Positions 52,527-60,688 of a DNA stretch of 64,000 nucleotides are shown here, piece after piece (positions within the stretch are counted from its first letter, which is position 1; each line of letters starts with the position of its first letter). The notes below the pieces were generated by a model. That model was not told the origin of the DNA, searched no databases, and was given only the letters and a program-made list of their open reading frames with translations. Source of the DNA: Saprospiraceae bacterium (GTDB taxonomy: Bacteria; Bacteroidota; Bacteroidia; Chitinophagales; Saprospiraceae); assembly GCA_016714895.1 (NCBI GenBank), contig JADKBV010000004.1, positions 434,001-498,000 on the forward strand. The letters are read 5' to 3'. The position numbers and the translations under genes were made by a program.

Positions 52527-55193
52527 ATGATGAATGTGACTAAAAATAATTTGGACTTGAAAGATGATTATATTTCTTATGTACGTCCTGAACTCGGAGA
52601 AAAGCTGAAACTATTGGGTTTGGATCTTATATTTCACAAAGGAGAAGGAAAATATCTCTACACCATGGTTGATGGAAATGAAGTAAAAGTACTGGATTTA
52701 ATCGGAGGGTACGGCGCTTCCTTGTTTGGTCAAAATCATGAATCATTATGGGAATGTATCACAGAATACCAACAATCCAAAATACCAGATTTTGTACAAA
52801 TGTCCGTAAGGCAACCGGCAACTTTGTTGGCAAAACAACTCAGTGATTTGTTGTCAAATCCGGTGCACGATCAATACATCTCCACCTTTATAAACAGCGG
52901 AGCCGAAGCCGTCGAATTTGCGGTTAAACATGCAGCTTACAGTAAAAAGGTTGAAATGGATCATATCCAAAAAGAAATTTCATCAGCTTTATCTGAAATC
53001 AAACATTTTTTCCGCCACAAAAAGATTATGGTTTCTTCAGAAGAATTCACTGATTTTGAAGACTATTCATCATTTTCAAAATATATAAAGGATTTTAATT
53101 TAGCTGCTGTGTCAGGTTTTAAACCCGTTATGTTATCTCATAAAAAAAGTTACCATGGAAAAACTATCGCAGCCCTGTCCTTAACCGACAATCCTTATTA
53201 TCAATCTGCTATTTCTTTATTACCTAAATTACAGGTTGCTGAATGTGATGAAATCATCGATGACATCCTTCCATTCATTCATGGTGAACGAATTGAGTTA
53301 TTGGTTCCGAAAATCAATGCTAAAAAACAAATTAAAATTGAAAAAGCGACCATATCAAATATTATAGGTTTTATCCTCGAACCCATCAAAGGAGAAGGAG
53401 GCATCAGGCCTCTGGATATATCATACCTTCGACAGCTTTCTGAAACTCTCAGATATCATGGTATCCCTTTGATAGCGGATGAGGTACAAACAGGATTTTT
53501 CAGATGCGGTCATCTTTCATACTTACATTCCAAAGGTATTTTTGTTGATTATGTATTGCTCTCCAAAGCCATGGGTGGGGGTTTGTCAAAAACAGGGTCT
53601 TGTTGTATAAGTTCCCGACTATTTTTACCCGCCATGAGTATGATCCACAGTTCCACTTTTGGTGAGGATGAATTATCGTGTATGATCTCTTTAAAAGCGC
53701 TCGAACTTGGAAAGATGTATTCGGATCATATTATACACACCTCTCAAACATGGCTGGATACATTACAATCTCTTCAAAAAGAATTTCCACAAATTATTAA
53801 AGAAGTTCGGGGTGAGGGCTTTATGATCGGCATAGAATTATTTGATTTTGAAAATGACGGATCCTACGCATTCCAAATATTGTCAAAATCAGGTTATTTG
53901 GGGTATATGGTTTCTTCTTATTTATTGCACCGGCATCAGATCAGGATTACCGTAACATTGTCTGACCCACATACGCTCAGGTTGCATCTGAATATATTTA
54001 ATGACGAAGAAGACGTCACAAACCTGGTGGAAGGTTTAAAAACCGTTTGTACGATTTTATCAAACCGAGATTTGTATTGTCTGACGAATCACATTTTGCC
54101 AAAAGAATTTCAAAACCTCAGAGAAACATCTTTTTTTGATTTGGGAAAAGTTCCATTAGAAACAGGTGAAGTTGATGCAGAGGTAGCTTTTATAGTACAT
54201 TATATTTCAATGGAAACAGCGCTGACCTGCGAACCATCCCTTTCGATACTTCCACATGAAGTAATTTCAGGGCTTATGACTGCAATATCAGGATTCCATC
54301 AGCCTGCCATGTTGGGTAAAAAAATCATTACCAATAATACCGGGACCAAAACCCGGGTAACCTTTGTCGGTTTGCCTTATACAACCGAAATGATACGAAA
54401 CACCCTGGAAACAACAAGAAATGGCATCATGTCTTACCGCGAAGCTATAAATCATGCTATAGATTATTGTCTTACATCCGGGATTTCTACCATTGGCCTG
54501 GGACAATTTAATTCCATCATCATGCGAAATGGCAAAGATGTAGTACGGGATGAGGCATTAATTACTACCGGCAACAGTCTGACGATATTTGCAGCATACA
54601 ATGTGGCGAAAAACTATATTTTAAAATTTGGAGAGGGTGTTTCCGTTGCTGTTTTAGGTGCCGGTGGTAATATCGCTTTGACATTGTCAGAAATGATATT
54701 GGCTTATAGCAAAAAAATGTACATTATTGGCAGCTCTGAAAACTCTAAAACAAAGATAGAACAACACGTAAGCTTTCTGAAAACAAAAAATCCGGACAGC
54801 GAAATCATTGGTGGTTGGGACTTATCTCTGATCAAACAAGCCGACATCGTGTTGATAGCCACCAGCGCATCCAAAGCTTTTTTGGGAGCTTCCGACTTTA
54901 AAAAAGGAAGTTTGGTGGTGGATCTTTCTATTCCCTGCAATTGTTTTGACAGTGTCAAAAATGATCCGGATATCACTTTTGTAAACGGCGGCATGATTAA
55001 ACTTCCTCAGCAGGAAACGTTTAATATCGGAGGCATTCCGTTATCAAAAGGAATGTCTTATGAATGTCTGGCAGAAACCATTTTGATGGGAATGGAAGGG
55101 CTTACTACCAGTTTTTCTTTCGGGAATATCGAAACGGAAGACGTATTACAAATCGGCTCTATCGCTGAAAAACATGGTTTTACAACGTTGTGA
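52527..55193 (+). CDS. Class III aminotransferase fused to acyl-ACP-reductase-like domain
   Basis: The 888-residue protein joins two enzymes. Residues 1 to about 500 are a class III PLP aminotransferase: FINSGAEAVEFAVKHA, SYHGKTIAALSL, ADEVQTGFFRCG and the PLP Lys347 in LLSKAMGGG. Residues of about 530-888 resemble cyanobacterial long-chain acyl-ACP reductase (AAR): GLGQFNSII, TTGNSLT, the NADPH loop VAVLGAGGN near 706, FVNGGMIKLP, and ECLAETILMGMEGLTTSFSFG with Cys847 in the place of the AAR catalytic cysteine. The C-terminus KHGFTTL also matches the AAR end (RHGFQPL). I infer acyl thioester reduction to aldehyde and amination to a long-chain amine. It is divergent from the radical SAM/P450 genes. 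Confidence 0.85.
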   Translation: MMNVTKNNLDLKDDYISYVRPELGEKLKLLGLDLIFHKGEGKYLYTMVDGNEVKVLDLIGGYGASLFGQNHESLWECITEYQQSKIPDFVQMSVRQPATLLAKQLSDLLSNPVHDQYISTFINSGAEAVEFAVKHAAYSKKVEMDHIQKEISSALSEIKHFFRHKKIMVSSEEFTDFEDYSSFSKYIKDFNLAAVSGFKPVMLSHKKSYHGKTIAALSLTDNPYYQSAISLLPKLQVAECDEIIDDILPFIHGERIELLVPKINAKKQIKIEKATISNIIGFILEPIKGEGGIRPLDISYLRQLSETLRYHGIPLIADEVQTGFFRCGHLSYLHSKGIFVDYVLLSKAMGGGLSKTGSCCISSRLFLPAMSMIHSSTFGEDELSCMISLKALELGKMYSDHIIHTSQTWLDTLQSLQKEFPQIIKEVRGEGFMIGIELFDFENDGSYAFQILSKSGYLGYMVSSYLLHRHQIRITVTLSDPHTLRLHLNIFNDEEDVTNLVEGLKTVCTILSNRDLYCLTNHILPKEFQNLRETSFFDLGKVPLETGEVDAEVAFIVHYISMETALTCEPSLSILPHEVISGLMTAISGFHQPAMLGKKIITNNTGTKTRVTFVGLPYTTEMIRNTLETTRNGIMSYREAINHAIDYCLTSGISTIGLGQFNSIIMRNGKDVVRDEALITTGNSLTIFAAYNVAKNYILKFGEGVSVAVLGAGGNIALTLSEMILAYSKKMYIIGSSENSKTKIEQHVSFLKTKNPDSEIIGGWDLSLIKQADIVLIATSASKAFLGASDFKKGSLVVDLSIPCNCFDSVKNDPDITFVNGGMIKLPQQETFNIGGIPLSKGMSYECLAETILMGMEGLTTSFSFGNIETEDVLQIGSIAEKHGFTTL

Positions 55194-55220
55194 ATATAAA
55201 AAGATGTAGTGAACAAAAGC

Positions 55221-55290
55221 CAGACCCTGTGCATCACCATTCTTTTTTAAAGGGCGGGGATGAGTAAAAACGGTTCAATGCACAGCATTG
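55221..55290 (+). repeat. Diverged copy of the CAGACCCTGTGC repeat family
   Basis: The stretch begins CAGACCCTGTGC, passes GGGCGGGGATGAGTA and ends near GCACAGCATTG. It aligns along its length with the copy at 55,911-55,991. It lies on the other side of the DUF559 gene in the same orientation. Confidence 0.7.
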
Positions 55291-55355
55291 AAAAAAACAA
55301 CTCATAGCATTATAAAATTTGTAGGAATTTACCAAAACAAATAATTGAATTAAAT

Positions 55356-55727
55356 TTACAGATTATTCAAATACTGTAATAATTTTTGTTCAACATCCTT
55401 CCAATGATTTAAGACTTCTTCATTGGTAAACCGAAGTACGTGATATCCTAGTGCTTTGATGTCTTCTTCTCTTTCTCTGTCGGATTCTGCCTGATATTGG
55501 TGTATGCTTCCATCAATTTCTATAATTAATTTATTTTCAAAATTATGAAAATCGGCAATGTAATACAATTTATTGCCCAATATTTGTTTGTATTCAAGTA
55601 GAAATTGCCGATTAAATTTCAATCCTTCTATTTTTCTATTTCTTACTTTCTCCCAAAAAATCTTTTCTGCTTTTGTTTGATTTCGACGGTTTTCTTTAGC
55701 CAATTGTAATGTTTCAAAATATCTCAT
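55356..55727 (-). CDS. DUF559 (Vsr-like) endonuclease-fold protein
   Basis: The 123-residue protein belongs to the DUF559 group of small PD-(D/E)xK-like nucleases related to the Vsr mismatch endonuclease. It has the N-terminal NRRNQTKAEKIFWEKVRNR, the active-site-like stretch ADFHNFENKLIIEIDGSIH (Asp ... ExD) and the C-terminal ALGYHVLRFTNEEV. The length is normal and no frame is broken. It is isolated among repeated hairpin elements, and genes of this kind often sit alone in repeat-rich intergenic regions. Its biological role is unknown. Confidence 0.88.
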   Translation of the reverse strand: MRYFETLQLAKENRRNQTKAEKIFWEKVRNRKIEGLKFNRQFLLEYKQILGNKLYYIADFHNFENKLIIEIDGSIHQYQAESDREREEDIKALGYHVLRFTNEEVLNHWKDVEQKLLQYLNNL

Positions 55728-55750
55728 AATTGTTTTGTTTTATTTATTTT

Positions 55751-55765
55751 GCCGACGCTGTCGGC
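55751..55765. repeat. Short GC-rich hairpin upstream of the DUF559 gene
   Basis: GCCGAC and GTCGGC form a 6-bp stem around a 3-base loop, 24 bases upstream of the DUF559 start. No T-run follows on the minus strand, so it is not a terminator for that direction. Confidence 0.55.
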
Positions 55766-55770
55766 AGTCA

Positions 55771-55814
55771 TTTTTACTCACCCCCGGGCCCCTCTCTTAA
55801 AATAGAGGGGTGTG
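55771..55814 (+). repeat. 44-nt hairpin repeat, copy 1
   Basis: The unit begins TTTTTACTCACCCCCGGG, and CCCCTCT pairs with AGAGGGG inside it to form a hairpin. An identical 44-nt copy lies at 56,012-56,055. Confidence 0.9.
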
Positions 55815-55910
55815 TCGCTAGCCTAATGATTGCCACATGTCCGTAATATTTCCAACTCACAAAAATAAGTTAAAACTTCCTTTTAAAGCCAAGAAATAGC
55901 GCGCAAATCC

Positions 55911-55991
55911 CAGACCCTGTGCGTCACCCTTCCATCTCGAGGGAAGGGACGGGGATGGGTACGAACGATATTGCGCAGCATTGACAAAAGT
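55911..55991 (+). repeat. CAGACCCTGTGC repeat, copy A (69-nt core shared)
   Basis: From 55,923 to 55,991 this element matches 56,270-56,338 with one mismatch (G or A near 55,978). Inside, CCCTTCC pairs with GGAAGGG as a hairpin. The preceding 50 bases resemble the stretch before 56,163, so the two copies belong to a larger repeated unit. Confidence 0.9.
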
Positions 55992-56011
55992 TAATGAATT
56001 TTTAGACACAA

Positions 56012-56055
56012 TTTTTACTCACCCCCGGGCCCCTCTCTTAAAATAGAGGGGTGTG
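56012..56055 (+). repeat. 44-nt hairpin repeat, copy 2
   Basis: This is an identical second copy of the element at 55,771-55,814, in the same orientation and 241 bases away. Confidence 0.9.
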
Positions 56056-56269
56056 GCTTGCGACCAATGATTTTGCGATGCGAGGCTCGTTTGTCGTGAT
56101 GCAAAAATAGTTAAAACTTCCTTTTATCCCAAGCATTAACGCACTAAAACTCTGACCCTGTGCGTGATTTACAGTAACTTTTTAATGTACCACCCGCGAG
56201 CCGTGGTTAGCGGTTCCTTCCCTATTTTGAGCCCTTTCCGTTGGGCTCAAAATTGCTTCGCAACGGTCA

Positions 56270-56338
56270 GTCACCCTTCCATCTCGAGGGAAGGGACGGG
56301 GATGGGTACGAACGATATTGCGCAACATTGACAAAAGT
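56270..56338 (+). repeat. CAGACCCTGTGC repeat, copy B core
   Basis: This is the second copy of the 69-nt core at 55,923-55,991. Its usual CAGACCCTGTGC head is separated: a CTGACCCTGTGC head lies at 56,152, with about 100 unrelated bases inserted before the core. The whole 55,728-56,418 stretch contains no gene. Confidence 0.85.
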
Positions 56339-56345
56339 CTTCCAT

Positions 56346-56376
56346 AAAAAAAGCCCGTGACTTTTGGTCACAGGCT
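56346..56376 (-). terminator. Rho-independent terminator of the DUF6261-like gene
   Basis: AGCC and GTGAC pair with GTCAC and GGCT around a TTTTG loop with one mismatch. On the minus strand a run of seven T follows. It lies about 43 bases after the stop at 56,419. Confidence 0.85.
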
Positions 56377-56418
56377 TCCATCATTAAAATCTATTGTTAT
56401 GTTAAATTATCCAAATTT

Positions 56419-57213
56419 TTATTCTTCAGAATCTTTCGGATTTGAACCGGTATTGTTTTGTTTGGCGTTTAAAACCGTACCGGTTGTTTCTTTCGGATTT
56501 GATTTTCTCATTGCTTTGCGTTGTTTTACAGGTGCATTATATCGGGTGATGACATTATTGACTTCTTTGATCAAATTTTGATAAGGCGTTTTGTCATCAG
56601 CAACAAACGAAAATGCTTCTGTGTCGCGGATCAAAAGGCGGTAAGCGTCCAGGACGGCAGCTCTTTTTTCAGGAATGCCGGAGTTGGGTTTCAACGTTCT
56701 GGAGTTGGAAAGAAACAAAGCATCAAATTCGTCATTCAAATTTTTCAGTTCTTCCAATCTGTCGGTCACTCCCAATAAAACGATCGCTTCCTTCAGATTG
56801 GTCTCGGTGGTCCAATCTTTGTGCATCGCATTTACCTGAGCTGTTCTGTCCTGGTAGCTGGCGGAGGTAAAGTTTTTGCAGTTTGTTTTGAGGTTTTTCA
56901 ACAGGGTTTCTGCTCCTTTCCTTTTTGCCTCATCTTTTGATTTGGTAAAGGACTTCAAATAATACTGCAAACTTGTTACTGCGTCACGTCTGTCAATATT
57001 GACCTGTCTTACATCACCGGATTTTTCCGTGCCGGTGGGTGTCAAAAATACTTCATCCAGGACCGAAGTGGCCTGAATCAGAGCGTCTACCCGGGCTTTG
57101 AGCTTTAAGGCCTCAATGTTTGACTCGTTGTAGACATAAGTAACATTGGTTGAAAATTGGATAATTTCTCCCGTTGTGTAGTTGCCTGTCATGGCGGTTT
57201 TAAGTGTTTTCAT
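56419..57213 (-). CDS. Uncharacterised helical protein (DUF6261-like)
   Basis: The 264-residue protein has no signal peptide or membrane helix. It is mostly alpha-helical with many charged residues, and the tail is basic and then Asn/Glu-rich (KQRKAMRKSNPKETTG to KDSEE). The pattern fits a Bacteroidota family that I recall as DUF6261, but the name is from memory. It stands alone in a repeat-rich region with its own terminator. Such genes are often multi-copy within a genome, which could be checked. Confidence 0.6.
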   Translation of the reverse strand: MKTLKTAMTGNYTTGEIIQFSTNVTYVYNESNIEALKLKARVDALIQATSVLDEVFLTPTGTEKSGDVRQVNIDRRDAVTSLQYYLKSFTKSKDEAKRKGAETLLKNLKTNCKNFTSASYQDRTAQVNAMHKDWTTETNLKEAIVLLGVTDRLEELKNLNDEFDALFLSNSRTLKPNSGIPEKRAAVLDAYRLLIRDTEAFSFVADDKTPYQNLIKEVNNVITRYNAPVKQRKAMRKSNPKETTGTVLNAKQNNTGSNPKDSEE

Positions 57214-57700
57214 ACAATGAAAGTTTTAAATAATTAAAAAATAAAAATAATATAATCCTTCGTTAGTTGGGTTGTTGGTCGTCAGAGACTATTCACAACC
57301 GATGATACAAAAGTCAGGCAGAAAAAACAAAATGAGGAATACAGTGTGCTTTGATCTTTTCTCTCAAATCCGTTTAACAGTATCAGATTTGAAGAGGCGG
57401 GTAATTTTCTGAGTGACAATAATTTTAAGTTTCTTTAAACTTGATGGGACAAATATAATGGCAAAATATTTTATGTGTCAAGAGGGCAAATAAAATTTTA
57501 ACTCTTTTTAACGTTCTAAGCCCTGTTTTAAGAGAAATTTAAGATAATTTGAGGGTAAAACGGGTATATTTTGGACTTTGAAGAGTAGGTTCAGGGTTCA
57601 GAAGAGCATATTCAATGGATTCAGCTCAAAGGGGTTAGTGTAGTAATACATTTTCAGAAAACAAAAAAAATATTCTTAGAAAATACATCTACTTTTTGTC
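57214..57700. other. AT-rich non-coding stretch before the repeat array
   Basis: No gene, promoter or terminator is clear in this stretch. The short-period repeat array begins near its right end. Confidence 0.45.
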
Positions 57701-57715
57701 GTTTCAAAAAAAAGT

Positions 57716-58330
57716 CGGCAAAAAATACTTTTTCATATTAGAAAAATAAAAATATATGGCGAAAATATCATGTATATTTTGTTGAAATAAAAAAAAGTTG
57801 GCCGAAAATACATGTTCATTTTAACGAAATAAAAAAGAAATGGCAAAAAAAACATGTCAAAATGGGCAGATCAAAAAATAAATGACAAAAAAACGTTTCA
57901 AAATGGGCAGACAAAAAAATAAATGACAAAAAAACATGTAAAAATGGACGGATCAAAAAATAAATAGCAAAATATCATGTAAAAATGGACGGATCAAAAA
58001 ATAAATGGCAAAATATCATGTATAAAATGCCGATATTTGTGTATGACCTCCCATTATTCACGTAAATCTTCCCGTTTTTGTCAAAAAGTCCCCATTATTC
58101 ATGAATATCTCTCCGTTTTTGTGAAATAGTCCCCATTATACACGTAAATCTCTCCGTTTCTTTCAAAAAGCCCCCAACTTTCATGTAAGTTTGGTCAAAA
58201 ATAAAAAATACCGGATAAGATGTATGGATATATTGATGATAATAAAAAAAGTGGCCGAACATACATATACAGGATGGTGAAATAAAAAAAATATCATCCA
58301 AATATATGTTTCTAATGGCGAATAACATTT
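57716..58330. repeat. 41-bp-period array with units in both orientations
   Basis: Units containing CATGT (or a variant) recur at 57769, 57811, 57853, 57894, 57935, 57976 and 58017, that is every 41-42 bases. From 58,050 a second block with CCCATTA at 58050, 58091 and 58132 keeps the 41-base period and resembles the reverse complement of the first block. More degenerate units extend to about 58,330. Repeats are diverged and there are no unique spacers, so it is not CRISPR. Short open frames on the minus strand here are by-products. Confidence 0.85.
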
Positions 58331-58498
58331 TGAATGTACGAACTCAATATTTTGCTTCCCTAAGTTTTTTTCAGCCTGCTTCATTGAGTTACGTCACCAT
58401 ACATTGAGATACCATTTGAGCACTCAACTATCCTGTTTTCTAAAAATCTTTTAAAAAAGTCACCTCCATATTTATTAGATGATTATATTTGTGTTTGA

Positions 58499-58640
58499 TA
58501 AGGATAGGGATAACCGGTTATAAACGTATCGTAAACGGTTTAAAAACGAAAGTTCAATAAAAAAATTAAAAATTGTATGTACTGTAATTCATTATTTTAC
58601 AAAGAGGGGAAAATGGCGGTGCGTATATTTATGAGTTATA
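58499..58640 (+). repeat. ~140-nt direct repeat, copy 1 (upstream of OLD nuclease gene)
   Basis: The first 37 bases, which include AGGGATAACCGGTT, match 62,024-62,060 with one mismatch. Similarity continues more loosely through TTTATGAGTTAT. It ends about 40 bases before the OLD nuclease start. Confidence 0.88.
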
Positions 58641-58678
58641 TGTAATTTTAGAGCGACTCACCGACAAAACAGAAATTT

Positions 58679-60463
58679 ATGAAAATATTTGACATAAGTA
58701 TTAAAAATTTTAGAGGAATTAAATCCTTGACAAATTTAAAAGTTGGAGAAATAAACTCATTTGTTGGTAAAAATGATTCAGGAAAATCCAATATATTGAA
58801 AGCACTTGACTTATTTTTTAATGAAAAATTTAATTCAAATGATGTTTTCAAAGGAATTGGAAATGAAGAAAAAACGGAAATCACAATTAGATTTGACACT
58901 CAACAGCAAATTAATCCATTAGCATTAGATGCTGATGGTAAAATCCAACTGATTAAAACTTTTTCATTTACAACCGCAGGTAAAGTAGCAAAAGAATTCT
59001 TTTATGTTTGCAATGATATAAACAATGACCAATACAATAATTGTTGGGGTGTTAAAGAAGCCGACATTAATGGATATTTGACTTCATTAGAAGTTGAATT
59101 TTCAAAGTCAGGACGTGGAGTAACTAACTTATCCAAAATTGAATTAGTAGATGAAAACACAAAAAATTTTGGGCGAAAAGAAAAAATAAATGTTGCTGAT
59201 GATTTTATTAAAAACATTCAAAAACAATACGATTTTATAGAACTTCCTGAATATTCCTTGTTTGATGCTGAACAAGATTTGAATGTTGGTTCAACTACTT
59301 TTCAATCTCAGTTTAAACCAATTGCAACACAATCACTTCAAAATAATTCCGCTTTAACCTATCAAATTGAAACAAATGTACAAGGAGATTTAGAAACAGA
59401 ATTCGGTTTGATTACTGAACTTATGAAAAGAAATGTACCGAATTTAGAAAAAATAAAACCAAATGTCGCTTGTAATTGGGGAACTTTAGTAAAATTTGAC
59501 CTATCATTAAAATTTGCTTCTGACACGTTTGAAATTCCTATTGCAAATAAGGGAACAGGATTTAAACGTTTATTAATGGTAGCGTATTTTGAATACCTTG
59601 CACAAAAAACAACAAAAAAATATCAAATATTTGGAATAGAAGAACCAGAAACCTTTTTACACCCGGAACTTCAAAATGACTTATTAGAATCTATTATTTT
59701 ACTTTCTGAAAGCAGTCAATTTTTTATTACAACTCATTCACCAGTTTTTGCAGGAGCGACAAGGGATTCAAATATAGTTGTAGTTAAAAAGACAAATGAA
59801 ATATCAGAATATTTTAATTATGAAAACGAAGCAGATATATTAAATGTAGTAATTAAAGAACTTGGAATAAGACCTAATTACAATTTATTGAATGATAATT
59901 TTAGAAAAGCAGTTTTTGTTGAAGGAAGTGGTGATGTCAAATTTTGGGAACGTGCCTTTCTTAAAATCAATGGTAGTTTACCGGCAGATATTTTGTTTAT
60001 TCCTTGTGGTGGAGACCAAGTAGAATTCTTCGTTAATGCAGAACTTTGTAGAAAAATAAATAGAAGATTTATATTTATTTTAGATTCAGACAAAGGAGCA
60101 ACAGATTACGTTTCTAAACTTGCAAACAAAGCTTTATTAATAGCCAAAGTGCAAGAATTAGGAGGCGAATTTGATATTTTAAGAAAACGAGAAATTGAAA
60201 ATTATTACTCTAAAGATGCAATCCAAAGACTACTAGGAAATGACTTTATTTTACCAGCAGAATTTGAAATCAAAGATTATACCGACATTAAAGAGGAAAT
60301 AAAAACGCATATATTAGCTCCTTCAGGACTTAACTTTAAATCTAAAAACAATTTTGACATTTTTGATGAAATGACAAAAGAAGAATGGATAAATTGTGCG
60401 ACTATAGTAGAGGATAGAAAAACCGACATAGAAATAATAATTGAAAAGATACTTAACGAATAA
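58679..60463 (+). CDS. OLD-family ATP-dependent nuclease (ABC-type ATPase + TOPRIM)
   Basis: The 594-residue protein begins with an SMC/RecF-like ATPase: FRGI near residue 12, Walker A GKNDSGKS at 30-37, and Walker B IFGIEEPETFLHPELQ near 318 followed by ITTHSP. A C-terminal TOPRIM nuclease follows, with VEGSGDVKFWE near 414 and the metal-binding FILDSDKGATD near 467. This is the architecture of phage P2 OLD and of GajA of the Gabija system. No UvrD-like GajB gene is adjacent, so it is not a standard Gabija pair. It is lower in GC than the upstream genes and sits in a repeat-flanked cassette. Confidence 0.88.
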   Translation: MKIFDISIKNFRGIKSLTNLKVGEINSFVGKNDSGKSNILKALDLFFNEKFNSNDVFKGIGNEEKTEITIRFDTQQQINPLALDADGKIQLIKTFSFTTAGKVAKEFFYVCNDINNDQYNNCWGVKEADINGYLTSLEVEFSKSGRGVTNLSKIELVDENTKNFGRKEKINVADDFIKNIQKQYDFIELPEYSLFDAEQDLNVGSTTFQSQFKPIATQSLQNNSALTYQIETNVQGDLETEFGLITELMKRNVPNLEKIKPNVACNWGTLVKFDLSLKFASDTFEIPIANKGTGFKRLLMVAYFEYLAQKTTKKYQIFGIEEPETFLHPELQNDLLESIILLSESSQFFITTHSPVFAGATRDSNIVVVKKTNEISEYFNYENEADILNVVIKELGIRPNYNLLNDNFRKAVFVEGSGDVKFWERAFLKINGSLPADILFIPCGGDQVEFFVNAELCRKINRRFIFILDSDKGATDYVSKLANKALLIAKVQELGGEFDILRKREIENYYSKDAIQRLLGNDFILPAEFEIKDYTDIKEEIKTHILAPSGLNFKSKNNFDIFDEMTKEEWINCATIVEDRKTDIEIIIEKILNE

Positions 60464-60469
60464 AAAAAC

Positions 60470-60585
60470 GGCATAAACAGCAGTTTGGCAAAATGGCGGG
60501 TTCAGTGCTAAATTGAACATGCAGAATTCTAATAAACATTTGCGCTTCTAAATCCGTCACTTCGTCAAGCTGTAAACCGTGAGTG
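60470..60585. repeat. attC-like imperfect palindrome after the OLD gene
   Basis: The left arm starts CGGCATAAACAGC then TTTGGCAAAATGGCGGGTT. The right arm (GCGCTTC to GCTGTAAACCG) is complementary over about 35 bases if G-T pairs and two unpaired bases after ACAGC are allowed. A long, imperfect, centrally open palindrome with extra-helical bases located just after a gene is how integron attC sites look. The classical RYYYAAC/GTTRRRY core is not perfect, so the label is tentative. Confidence 0.5.
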
Positions 60586-60688
60586 CAAACCATCACGATT
60601 GAAAACTATCAGTTGTGTTTATGTCTCTAATTGTTAATTTTTAAACCATTGAAATTTAGTATACATTTGAACCTTTATAAAAAAATTT

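Noticed and set aside
57716..58330. CRISPR array
   Set aside because: Units are diverged along their whole length, there are no conserved repeats separated by unique spacers, part of the array is inverted, and no cas genes are near.
58095..58384. Two short minus-strand open frames rich in Phe, Ile and His
   Set aside because: They lie wholly inside the 41-bp repeat array and its degenerate end, with no start context or family resemblance.
58679..60463. Gabija system (GajA)
   Set aside because: The ATPase-TOPRIM protein fits GajA, but the required UvrD-like GajB is not adjacent. The next gene is an Mrr-like nuclease.
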